A stretch of 64,000 nucleotides of DNA from Anthonomus grandis grandis. Lineage: Eukaryota > Arthropoda > Insecta > Coleoptera > Curculionidae. Below the pieces are notes generated by a model. The model saw nothing but the letters and a program-made list of their open reading frames with translations. It was not told the DNA's origin and did not search any database. The position numbers and the translations under genes are program-made. Each line of letters opens with the position of its first letter. Positions within the stretch are counted from its first letter, which is position 1. This document shows positions 22,110 through 31,909 of the stretch, one piece after another. The stretch covers positions 41,102,227-41,166,226 of the forward strand of contig NC_065546.1 of assembly GCF_022605725.1 (NCBI RefSeq), read 5' to 3'.

Positions 22110-23205
22110 ATTTTTAGCATATTTCTAAACAGCTACTGTTTATATCCATACCCTCATTAAAAATACTTAATTAAATTATTAATTATTCACCCCATAATAG
22201 CTAAAAATAACTTGTATATATTAGGTACATTTTTGTATCTCTATCTCTCTTGGATAATGTTTGTAAATAAATTATTAAAATGTATAGACGAAGTTTTAAT
22301 TAAGAATCTCAAAAAGTAATTGAAACTTAGAAAATTATACACATGTTGGCAGTCGTGTACACGTGCATTCATTTCTTTTATTTATTTGCATATTGGTGTT
22401 TTCTTTCATAGATAATATCATTTAATAACATGTAATAATACTAAATCTTCAAGATAAATGTATCTATTAATACCATTGTGCATCCAATACGTGCTATCGC
22501 TTAGCAGGTACTGATAGTTTTAACTCATGCGAATTACGTGTTCAAACTACATTAGCCATTAACATTTTCAATTAGAAATTGATTATTATTAGTCTGTTTA
22601 TACATAGCTCTAATAAATTACCTTTGGGTGTGCGATCTAACTATGCGGCGCAATACTATTAATGAAAACGTGCAAAAAGCAATTTAATAAGCGAGTAGAT
22701 GACACGGTTGCGTGTTAATATGGGTTTGAAACTGGTATTATCCCCAGCATTAAAAATATAACTTTGAATAATTAATATCATAAGCTAATTTTTAAAATAA
22801 CGATGACTTTTCAAGCTTTGAAATTTGATGATAGATTAAAAAAGTTTTTTAAGTTGTCCATGATCAATATGAATATATCATACACATTCTTATTAGACTT
22901 AATAAAAAAATATATTTTTTAAGCATCTTCGCAGTTTAGTAGTTTAACTAGAGTTTAAGGTAAAATTTGATCAATATTGAGATAGTGCAAGTCAAGTCAT
23001 CAGGTTAAAACATACAAACTAAGAGGCAAAACCATAGTTTTTTATCAGTTATGCATAACTAAAATGCATGCGACGCACACTTTATATATTGAATCTTCTA
23101 ATATTTGTTTTTTATTCATAGGCTATAAATTTTATTTCAGTTTTTAATTTAGATTTTAATTTTATTGCAATATTTCAGATAGAAATTTTTACATACTAAG
23201 AACGA
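22110..23205. other. AT-rich intergenic sequence
   Basis: I see no gene, terminal repeat or structured motif that I can support. Confidence 0.4.
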
Positions 23206-23209
23206 TTAC

Positions 23210-23420
23210 ATATGCTAACTTCTTCCTATCAAAACTCCATTTTCTCAAACACCACTGACGAACCGATTTCAACTGAGAAAACCGTGTTCTATAATTTTTA
23301 TTTCAGGTATATAGCAGTGCACATACAACGAAAAACAAAGACCTAAGCCAAACTCTTTGTATTAAAATTGAAGTATCTCAACTGCCGCTGGAAAACAGGA
23401 AGTATGACTGGAAAATATAT
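23210..23420. repeat. Detached units of the 160 bp satellite
   Basis: It carries the same boxes in the same order as the 19860-21430 array: CTCAAACACCACTG, then AACTGAGAAAACCGTGTTCTA, then TTTCAGGTATATAGCA, then GTATTAAAATTGAAGTATCT. It is separated from the main array by about 1.8 kb that includes direct-repeat copy 2. Confidence 0.55.
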
Positions 23421-25178
23421 TTTAAATCATTGTTTCACATTTTTATTATTGGAATATGAAAACTTAAAATATTGCTTTTGCATAATCATATACATAACCA
23501 ATATTGAGATTGCACACTTTTGTAATAAATATTTCAAAATATCTTTTATACTTTGATATCTAAAGGGTGTTTTTTTTGAGACGGAGAACTTTAAATTAAA
23601 ATTAAACACAAAATTTCATTTATTCATCTTTTTATTAATATGAACGAATTTGCTTTTATATTCAAGAATTTTTTTTGGCATTAATATTTAAAAATTATTT
23701 CGGACATGTGACCCCCACGGCTGGCGCATACGTGGCGTAATATAGAGGTCCAATTTTCACACACTCTTTTCAGTACTGCAGGCTGTATTTCGGCAATCAC
23801 GCGTTGTATGTTGGCTTCCAAGTGCTCAAGTGTTTCGGGTTTATCAGCGTAGACATGTCCGTAGACTTAACATAGCCCCAAAGAAAATAATCTAATGGCG
23901 TCAAGTCACATGAACGAGCTGGCCAGTTTACAGGTCCATTCCTTGAAATTATTCGTTGCTCGAATGTCTCTTGCAGTAAATTAATTGTTTGGCGCGCTGT
24001 ATGACACGTGGCACCGTCCTGCTAAAACCACATTTCTGCAACGTCTGCAACGGCTTCCAATTGAGGCACAAAAAAGTTGGTTATCATGTTTCTGTATCAC
24101 TCACCGTTTACTGTAACGTTCTGACCATCAGCATTTCTGAAGACATAAGACAATGATTCCACCGGCCCATAAAGCGCACCAAACGGTTAGTTTTTCTAGA
24201 TGTAACGGTTTTTCGCCAATACCTTGTGAATTCTCTCAATTCTGCTTGTTTACATATCCATTTAACCAAAAGTGTGCTTCATGACTGAACAAAATTTTCA
24301 TATGAAATCGTGGATCAACAGCAATCTTTCCTTCCACCCATTCAGCTAATGTACGGCGCCAAAGATGATCCTGGGGTTTCAACTCCTGGACAAGTTGAAT
24401 TTTATATACTCGCAGTCCGAGATATTTGCGCAAAATTTTCCATAAAGTGGATGGACATAAGTTCACTTGTTGAGAACGACGACGAATTGACACATTTGGA
24501 TCATTATCAACACTGTGCTGCACAGCAGCTATCGCTTGTTGCGTGCTCACTGTACGGCGTCTTACGGGATGCGTATTGTCGACTAGAGTAAAAGTATTGC
24601 GAAAACGATCAACAGTTTCTCGAATTAATCTTTCTGAAGAACGATTATGAGCACCATAAGGGTCCGTTAAAGTTAAAGGGACGTCTAAAAAACGATTTTT
24701 TTTTGAAAATTTTTACATAGAATATTGAGTTTGAAAATTTTATTGATAAAAAAGTAAGGATGAACTAAAAAAATGGAAAATGTTAAAAATTATAAAGGAT
24801 TTTCTACTTACGTATGATTCACAATTACACCCGGCTTCATTACATTCTATTTGCGACTAGGCATCATGTTGACTATTGTATATGCTATTAATTTAAATTT
24901 AAAGCCTTAAGTAACAAAATTCCGTAATTTAGAAGGATTTACATCACTTCTTTAGGTGATAAACACAAATTTCCATACGCAAATCAGAAATATCAAATAT
25001 GTAAATACGGATTTATTCATAAATAAAAAAGACTGTCAAAATGTCACTTACGTCAACAAATATTATTTATTGGGAGTGGCTACTGTACTAGTAGGATTAT
25101 CGTAATTTTCTGTCCTGTCTCATTATAGGTAAGTATTTGTTTATTTATGTAATCATAAAATATGCGCATACAAGACGG

Positions 25179-25208
25179 GCGCACATGGGGCGGAAGCCCC
25201 GTGTGTGC
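25179..25208. other. Strong 13 bp hairpin with GGAA loop
   Basis: GCGCACATGGGGC pairs with GCCCCGTGTGTGC across a GGAA tetraloop, with two G-T pairs. The G+C content is far above the surroundings. It lies in the middle of the non-autonomous element and may be a structural transposition signal or simple palindrome growth. Confidence 0.6.
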
Positions 25209-25343
25209 ACATGGGACTGTGTGGTTGGCGCACATGTAGAGTTGGGATTGCAAAAAGGGATTGGAACCTTGGGTTGGCGCTAAATAGTGGGTTAGATAGT
25301 CGTTTGAGCCCTATTTAGGGAATGGGATAATAGTTAGAAAATG

Positions 25344-25386
25344 GGAATTATAGGCACAAACACACGTTTGTGCCAGTTATAATTCC
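25344..25386. other. Long hairpin, GGCACAAAC stem
   Basis: An inner stem GGCACAAAC / GTTTGTGCC closes an ACAC loop, and an outer stem GGAATTATA / TATAATTCC extends it to about 18 pairs with a small bulge. It is the second hairpin of the same GC-richer patch. Confidence 0.6.
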
Positions 25387-26299
25387 ACCGCCTATAATTC
25401 CTATGCTTTATTCCTATTCCTAATGCCTATAATGAATTTAAAGATATTTATTGTTTTGACTATAAGTTAATGTACATTAAACCTCATCGTTATTATTTAC
25501 CTATTAATAATTAAATATCTTAAATTATGTTTTTTTTTTTAAATTTATTATTACTTATTATATATTAAATTACATAAAATATCAAATAATTTAAATAAAT
25601 AATACCTATTTTTTAACACCTGATAAATGTGTTTTGTTCATGTAATGTAAAATCTACCTATATTATGCCTTTATTATCTAAAATTGAGTCCACAGCCAAC
25701 CCATCCAACTAAAAAGTGTTCCAGACAAAACCAAAAAATACTACTGGGGACATACTGAAGCCACTGCCATTTTTATCAATACGGTTGTTGTTTTATATTT
25801 CTTGTGTGTAAATTACAAAATATGTAATTAAAAAGGGTACAGAGCGATAAAAAATTATATAAATTTACAATAATAGCCCCCAAAAAGTTCCAAAGTTTCA
25901 AAATTGCCCCAATATATATATTTTTTAACTATAGCAAAATCAAGAGCTAAAAAATCTTGTGCAAGCTGGCAATAATTACGTGTTTAACGTATGTAGAAAA
26001 CCCTTCATAATTTCTAAAGTTTTGTATTTTTTCCAATCATCCTCACTTTTTTATTAATATTTTGACCACACTCAACATTCTATGTAACTCACGTAATGCC
26101 CGATGTGTTTCTCGAATAGAACCATGTCTTTCAAAATAAATTTGAACAATTTGGAAACGTTGCTCCGGCGTCAGTCTGTTCATGATGAATTGCCAAACCA
26201 AACTAATCTAAAAATAACCCAGAACTGTCAGGTCGGCTATCATAAAAAACAGTGTTGCCAAATGAAAGTTGTCCACCTCTAAAAAAAACACCCTTTATA

Positions 26300-26640
26300 A
26301 TAATTATAAAACGATGGACGACAATTAGAAGATTGAAACATCAAACTAAAGGTATAAAACATACTTATTTACATGTCAAGCATGTACTAAATGGGTATGA
26401 CGTACTTATTGAACCAGTATACACAGTAGTAAGAATATATTTTGAAAGTATTCGCGGCATTTTGCAATAACACGCAGCTTAACCGCAGCTTTCAATTCAT
26501 TTGGATACAGTGAAAGACAGTCAAATTGATGCACAACTATTCGGATTAAATTTACATAGTCGTATTGGCAAAATTTAAGAGTAATGGGAGAATCTAAAGA
26601 TTAAAACACTTAAACACAAAGAAAAAAATGTTTTTTTTTC
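26300..26640. other. Short spacer, nothing recognised
   Basis: This lies between two mariner insertions. A GCAGCTTAACCGC string near 26475 recurs near 27467, so the fragment between them may have inserted into one older sequence. Confidence 0.35.
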
Positions 26641-26646
26641 AATGTA

Positions 26647-27354
26647 CAGGGTGTTTTGGGAGGAAAGGGAAATATTTTGTTCAGAAGGTCAAAATAAGAT
26701 AAATTAACCCATATGTTTTAAACCGATTCTCAACCGTTCTTCTCCAGTAAGACGCTCATCAAACAGGACCAACAAAGGACCGAACAACTGCTCGTTCAGC
26801 ATTCCACACCACCCGTTAACACTGAATCGATTTTGAAAGTTTCGTTTTCGTTTTAGAAACGTGGCCTGAGGATTTTCATCTGACCACCGATGTTCATTGT
26901 GTCGGTTAATAATTCCATTGCGGGTAAAATGAGCTTCATCGCTAAATAAAATGTATGTATGTCGATTTTCTTGGATCCATTCGGAAAATTGAACTTTTAA
27001 GCCATAATCACCCTCTTGAAGATGTCGAACCGGTTGAATATGGAAAGGCTTAAAACCGTTTTCTCTAAGTGTCTTTCAAACGACCACATGTGATGCTAAT
27101 CGAAGTTCTTTTGTAATCCGCCTCGTACCTACACCCGAGTTCTCTTTAGCCATATTCAGAACATTTTCACCATTTAGTCCGGCCTCTCGTTCAGAATTAA
27201 TTCTTACGCTTGGAAACATTCCTGTTTCCTAAGCATTTGCAAAAACTGTCTGAAAAACTTTTCGATTTGGAAAACGATGTTGGCATTCATCAACAGCACG
27301 TAATACGGTACCATTGCAGAAACCATACACGAATATCATGTCAGCATATACCAT
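26647..27354 (-). pseudogene. Mariner transposase N-terminal half, one terminus retained
   Basis: The right-hand start at 27354 reads MVYADMIFVYGFCNGTVLRA. It continues through SGVGTRRITKELRLASHVVV, HIQPVRHLQEGDYGLK and FSDEAHFTRNGIINRHNEH (first catalytic Asp) to FSVNGWCGMLNEQLFGPLL. The frame fails after DERLTGEERL, so the second and third catalytic residues are gone. TACAGGGTGTTTTGGG at 26645 is a mariner terminus. One TAA lies after VFANA and a stop replaces Trp in VVVWKTL. It is a dead, internally deleted copy close to the DD41D group. Confidence 0.78.
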
Positions 27355-27571
27355 GGGGGGTGAATGTGTAAGGCAAACACTTTTATATTAGACTCTTGTA
27401 GAATAATATTTGGTTTTTAATTTCAAAGATAGTAAGTATTTGCCGCATGTTCGCAGTACAGGCAGCTTAACCGCCAATTTCAATTTATCATGGAGTGGAA
27501 AAAAAGAAAGAAGGAGGTAAGTTACTATTAGATTACTGTGCAGCCTTGGGCTTAACACGTTGACTGCCAAG

Positions 27572-27620
27572 CACGAGATAACTCGTGGTTGGCAATCTAT
27601 AGCCAGTCGCCAGCCACGAG
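27572..27620. promoter_or_regulatory. Subterminal near-palindromes CACGAGATAACTCG
   Basis: Two copies lie at the left end in opposite orientation (CACGAGATAACTCG near 27572, CACGAGTTATCTCG near 27606). One lies near the right end at about 30308. Their placement parallels the GGTACCCGGGTACC palindromes of the other piggyBac, suggesting family-specific binding sites. This is inferred from position. Confidence 0.5.
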
Positions 27621-27965
27621 TTATCTCGGTTTTGACTACTCTTTTAAGCGCCCAGTACAAGTAGACTCGTGGCATTTGCATTGAAATTTGTGGTGCTGGG
27701 CACTCGCAATAGACCAGTAAAACACACTGTGGCGTCATTTTTAAATTATATATTCATCTTGTTTAGTACAGAGGAAGCAAAATGCAGTGACACAAAAAAA
27801 AATTAAAACTGTTTTTAGTTCTAACAAAAAGCGGAAAAACATAAACTGTGCCTTAAAAATAGGGAAACTTAATTGCTAGTATTTACAGATAGTTTGGATA
27901 ATAATATGAAGTTTACAAAAAAAAATAATAAAAAAAATTGTCTAAAAAATCTTGTTTAGTCGTTT

Positions 27966-28265
27966 TTACTTTAGGTGGTAGTCCTTGAAGCAATTTTCCA
28001 CACAAGGCTGGTTTTTCTTCACAGACAGGACAGAAATAACGTGTTTCTCGTCGAAGTTTATTCGAAGTACATACACGGCAAGCTCATGTAGGTCGATTTT
28101 TTTTTCGGTTGGTGGTATACCTTCCAAATAATGAAAATCCCGCTGCTGTACGCTGCTGGACATTTTATCACCGAGAAGAGTAGACACAAACATCTCTCTA
28201 AATTTTAAAGATTTTATTCTGCTTCCGGTCGATTTACGAAACAGCAAGTAAGCGTTATGTATATA
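27966..28265 (-). pseudogene. piggyBac transposase C-terminus (part 2 after mariner)
   Basis: Reading from the mariner junction: HNAYLLFRKSTGSRIKSLKF, then LEGIPPTEKK, then NQPCVENCFKDYH and TAA at 27966-27968. The IPPT and CF..YH motifs are the usual C-terminal end of this piggyBac branch, although several cysteines of the finger are lost. The first part lies across the mariner at 30096-30270. Confidence 0.75.
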
Positions 28266-28916
28266 CAGGGTGTCATTGAAATGGTGTAAAAAAATTCGGG
28301 GGGTGATAGTACTCCTAAAAATTTTAAAAAAAGTTCCTATAACTATAGGGTGGAAAATGCATATTAAGGGAGTTAGGGGCACTGAAAGGGTAAATTTAAA
28401 AAACGGTTTTTTGAAATTGTAGTCTTAAAAAACGAGATAAAATTTCGAAAAAAAATCCTCTGCCATAAATTTTGACCCAAAATCAAATGGTGATACTGAA
28501 AAATTATTTGGAAAATCGGAAAGGGTAGTTTTTGCAAGGGTAGGGGGTTAATTCGTGAATAACTTTTTTTAGGTTATTTTCTTCGCAACGTGGGTTCATT
28601 TTTTAAAAACTACATACTTTTTCCTACAAAAAAGGTACTCTTGTTGCACATCGCCCAGAACGATGGTTTTCGAGAAAATTGAAGGCAAAAAGTTTGCTCT
28701 GATGGGCTGCTAACTGGTTAAACAACATAAACTTATGAAAGTTATGGGGTTTCAAAAGTAAACAAGTAGTTATTAAATAATTAATTGAAAAATCTAAATT
28801 TCATGATTTTTAAAACATCGTATTGCTTTAAAAAAACGAAATAAACCAATTACCAAAATTCCTTATTAAATGCATACTTATTTGATTCATTAGCCTAGTT
28901 TACACCGCGAGTACCA

Positions 28917-29467
28917 AATGTTAATGTTTGGGCGGGAATTCTTGGCGATAGACTTATTGGACCATTTTTTCTACCCCCGAGGTTAATTTGACACCTTTTG
29001 AAAAGTCGCTTGTTATTTATAATAATAAACATTTTAGGCTAAATGGTCAAAGTTACCTTAATTTTCTAATACATGATCTACCAGCACTTTTGGAGGAAGT
29101 TCCCATAGCACAAAGGCAGATCACGTATTTTATGCATGATGGTGCACCAGCTCATTTTCCGCTAGCGGTGAGGAATCATTTAAACCAAGTTTTTGAGAGG
29201 CGTTGGATAGGACGTGGTGGTCCACAAGCTTGGCCAGCAAGATCACCAGATCTTAATCCATTAGATTTCTACTTCTGGGGCCACTTGAAAACTTTGGTTT
29301 ACTCAGTGCCGATTAATACTGAAGAGCAACTACGTCAACGCATTATCGACTGTTCCAATCAAATTCGTACAACCCCAGGGATATTCCACAGGGTACGCAG
29401 ATCATGGAGAAGAAGAGCAGATGTCTGCATTGAAATGAATGGTGGTCACTTTGAACATTTACTATGA
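28917..29467 (+). pseudogene. DD41D mariner transposase C-terminal half with an intron-like insert
   Basis: The reading begins VPNVNVWAGILGDRLIGPFF. It then shows LNGQSYLNFLIHDLPALL, FMHDGAPAHFPLAVRNH (second Asp), WPARSPDLNPLDFYFWGH (third Asp, 41 residues between) and ends GGHFEHLL with TGA at 29467. The N-terminal half and first Asp are deleted. A 56-base GT...AG segment (28982-29037) interrupts PRLNGQS; removing it restores the frame exactly. There are no stops in the C-terminal part. Confidence 0.85.
28982..29037 (+). other. Possible 56-base intron in the mariner transposase
   Basis: The segment starts GTTAAT and ends CATTTTAG. The flanking bases AG and G join to an Arg codon, giving PRLNG, the sequence expected from the sister gene at 12321 (PARLTGES). 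The length is typical of insect short introns. Chance insertion is the alternative. Confidence 0.5.
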
Positions 29468-30095
29468 ATGAATTAAGAAATGCATTATTTTAATAAGGAA
29501 TTTTGGTAATTGGTTTATTTCGTTTTTTAAAGCAATAAGATGTTTTAAAAATCATAAAATTTAGATTTTTCAATTAATTATTTAATAACTACGTGTTTAC
29601 TTTTGAAACCCCATAACTTTCATAGGTTTATGTTGTTTAACCAGTTAGCAACCCATCAGAGCAAACTTTTTGCCTTCAATTTTCTCGAAAACCATCGTTC
29701 TGGGCGATGTGTAACAAGAGTACCTTTTTTGTAGGAAAAAGTATGTAGTTTTTAAAAAATGAACCCACGTTGCGAAAAAAATAACCTAAAAAAAGTTATT
29801 CACGAATTAACCCCCTACCCTTGCAAAAACTACCCTTTCCGATTTTCCAAATTATTTTTCAGTATCACCATTTGATTTTGGGTCAAAATTTATGGCAGAG
29901 GATTTTTTTTCGAAATTTTATCTCGTTTTTTAAGCCTACAATTTCAAAAAACCGTTTTTTAAATTTACCCTTTCAGTGCCCCTAACTTCCTTAATATGCA
30001 TTTTCCGCCCTATAGTTATAGGAACTTTTTTTAAAATTTTTAGGAGTACTATCACCCCCCGAATTTTTTTACACCATTTCAATGACACCCTGTAT

Positions 30096-30270
30096 ATTTC
30101 GAGAATATGCAATGCAATCTTTTTCGGCCATCTAATGGTTTTTCTTACTGCGCTATAGTAACTTAGCATTTGATCGGACTAGTCAATACCTGACATTCGT
30201 GCATTGTAGTCCTTTATTATATTAGTTTTCACAGAAACTTTTCGCACTTTGTGCATTATTTGAAATCGTG
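30096..30270 (-). pseudogene. piggyBac transposase C-terminal region (part 1 before mariner)
   Basis: The minus-strand reading has NARMSGIDQSDQMLSYYSAV and RKTIRWPKKIALHILEIY, matching the conserved piggyBac block (YN..MGG.D..DQ...Y...RK..RW). It then runs into the mariner at 30092. The upstream two thirds of the transposase, with the first catalytic residues, are missing. Confidence 0.78.
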
Positions 30271-30487
30271 GTTGGGCGCCGCAAGAAACTTCTGCTCGGA
30301 GACGCCCGACCACGAGATAACTCGAAAGTCGTTTTTTTTACAAAAAAAAAATAAATATAACATATAATATTAAAAATGTTGATTTGTAAGCCATTTTGAC
30401 TAATTATTTCAATTTTGACATAGTGGCGTCTGAGAATTTTTTTTATATAAATGTCATGGCAGTCAGCGTATTAAATATGCTTAATAT

Positions 30488-31231
30488 GGGGAATGAGCTG
30501 TCATTCGTCAACGTACGCCGCAGAAAAGTAATTGTTCTAATTTGTGACAAGATGGCACGTATCTGACGAACCTAATTTATCAGATCACAGGTATATAAAG
30601 TTTGAACTGGTAAAGGTTGAATCTGCGGACACAAAACCGAGGATTTACAGGACTTCGACGAAAACGAACTGCAGTCTCTATAAAGAGATATCAGGGCGCA
30701 ACCTGGTCCACTGGAGGCTAAAAACAATCTGAAGCTCAAAGTGCTGACAGAGTCAGTTCCAGAGACTATCAGAGATGCATTTGAAAAATCGAGTCCTCCA
30801 ACAATTCCTAGGTAGGGAACAGTCGTGGACAAAGAACTAAGCAAGCTTAGAGGAACAGTAAGACAACTTTTAAACAGAGCAAAGAAAACTGAGAAATCGA
30901 ATCAATAGAGACAAAGCTTACAATCAGATACAATGATGCCATAAAAAAGCCAAAACAAGAAGAATGGAGGAAACTATACAGGGACCTAATTGAGATACCA
31001 GCCTATGCAAGACTCCAAGGGGCCGCAATAGAATCTTGGTTCGTGCATAAATTTTAATAAAGAATATATGAAAACCGAGGAGGAAACGCTTGGCTTAATA
31101 CTTGATCACCCTCTTCTCGGGATCGGAAATAGTTTAATCAACACAGGCCTGAATCCTGTTATTTCAAACAGGGGAAAAAAGGAGTACTGGGAACTGACAA
31201 AAAACGCATTCATGACACCCTAATTCCAGAT
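30488..31231 (+). pseudogene. R1-like LINE fragment: endonuclease end and linker, copy 1
   Basis: Readable pieces are VTNWHVSDEPNLSDHRY-like sequence (NLSDHRYIKFELVK, the SDH box of APE endonucleases), then VPETIRDAFEKSSPPTIPR, then ELSKLRGTVRQL, then GNYTGT and GLILDHPLLG. This order is that of I/R1-type LINEs between the endonuclease and the reverse transcriptase. Many stops and frameshifts are present. The part from about 30700 to the end recurs at 37075. Confidence 0.65.
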
Positions 31232-31235
31232 TTAA

Positions 31236-31358
31236 AAATTGAGTTTTCCTATGAGTATAAAAGCAAAAGTAGCAAATGCAGTATCATTATTCTCAGAATA
31301 ATAATACTGCATTTGCTACTTTTAACGTAAATTTGTAATACCATACCAATTGTTCCAT
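31236..31358. mobile_element. Hairpin MITE, copy 1 (TTAA-flanked, 123 bp)
   Basis: TTAA at 31232-31235 and 31359-31362 bounds it. A stem of about 27 pairs is formed by AGTAGCAAATGCAGTAT and its complement around CTCAGAAT. Copies also occur at 37621 and 58341, each followed by different sequence, which shows mobility. There is no coding. The TTAA target suggests mobilisation by piggyBac or Kolobok-type transposases. Confidence 0.7.
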
Positions 31359-31369
31359 TTAACATTATA

Positions 31370-31905
31370 CTCCATGGCATGGAGAGGTCGCTGTTGTCGT
31401 CGATTCTCCCTGTTATTGTAATGCACATTAGGGATGGAACGTTCAGTTCATTGCGCAGCATTCTGCATCCTCCATTTTCTTTTTAGATTTGGTAAGTTTG
31501 ATCCTTAGCGGCAACTAATTATTTGTAATAAATAATTGGAGACTTTGAACTAGACTCCCTTAACTTTACCTTCATTCTAAGTTGCCACAGTATAGTGCTG
31601 CAAGAAGGTTAATCTGAATTATATTTAAAATGTCTAAAGATGCAAAAGAATTTCATTCAAGAATAAAAACTCATGCAAGTAATAATTTTTTGTTTTAGAA
31701 AGAGTAATGCTTAACCCAAAAATTACACGAGTTATACGAAAAAATATTGAAATCGTAACTGTACAATATTAAAATTTAAGTGATTTTTTATAAAATATAC
31801 CGCTTGTTATAGTTTTTCTACCATCCCTTTTATATTCTAAACAATATCCGAAAAAACGTAAATATTGTTGTCACTTATACGTCCACTGGCAGCCAATAAG
31901 TCCCC
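31370..31905. other. Spacer without recognised gene
   Basis: The sequence near 31375-31490 is less AT-rich (GGCATGGAGAGGTCGCTG), but I cannot read a known protein on either strand. Confidence 0.35.
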
Positions 31906-31909
31906 TGTA

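Larger units (their letters stand above)
24714..26085. mobile_element. Non-autonomous element inserted in the mariner transposase
   Basis: Inverted repeats of about 100 bp bound it. The left one starts TACATAGAATATTGAGT at 24714. The right one is the complement, ending ACTCAACATTCTATGTA at 26085. No coding frame was recognised inside. The interior is AT-rich except for a GC-rich patch with strong hairpins (25179-25386). The target duplication was not resolved. It is likely a MITE or foldback of unknown superfamily. Confidence 0.65.
23681..26183 (-). pseudogene. Mariner transposase, decayed and split by an insertion
   Basis: The start at 26183 reads MNRLTPEQRFQIVQIYFER and continues SIRETHRALRE, then is interrupted by foreign DNA. 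It resumes near 24690 and holds TLWKILRKYLGLRVYKIQL and FSHEAHFWLNGYVNKQN. The second catalytic block is readable in another frame as QDGATCHTARQ, then WPARSCDLTPLDYFLWGY, again D-41-D. The first Asp is replaced by His (FSHEAHF, normally FSDEAHF). There are also several stops and frameshifts around 23950-24240. It ends GGHMSEIIFKY with TAA at 23681. Dead. Confidence 0.82.
23563..26295 (-). mobile_element. DD41D mariner with a 1.4 kb internal insertion
   Basis: TA at 23561-23562 and 26296-26297 flanks AAGGGTGTTTTTTTT and its complement AAAAAAAACACCCTT. The inverted repeats are short, unlike the other mariners here. The transposase reads on the minus strand and is split by another element (24714-26085). 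Confidence 0.8.
28266..30092 (+). mobile_element. Mariner with about 610 bp inverted repeats, inserted in piggyBac
   Basis: TA at 28264-28265 and 30093-30094 flanks CAGGGTGTCATTG and CAATGACACCCTG. The inverted repeats run about 28266-28875 and 29480-30092 and are nearly identical, so the ends fill two thirds of the element. Only the C-terminal half of a transposase remains between them. It interrupts the piggyBac transposase reading EIY / HNAYLLF. Confidence 0.88.
27556..30470 (-). mobile_element. Second piggyBac element, mostly deleted, hosting a mariner
   Basis: TTAA at 27552-27555 and 30471-30474 flanks CACGTTGACTGCC and GGCAGTCAGCGTA, mismatched inverted ends typical of piggyBac. The family motif CACGAGATAACTCG lies near both ends. 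Only the C-terminal third of a transposase remains, split by the mariner at 28266-30092. It differs in sequence from the 15009 piggyBac and has its own subterminal motif. Confidence 0.8.

Noticed and set aside
24310..24591. Plus-strand frame of 93 codons
   Set aside because: It is antisense to the mariner transposase reading, which carries recognisable family motifs.
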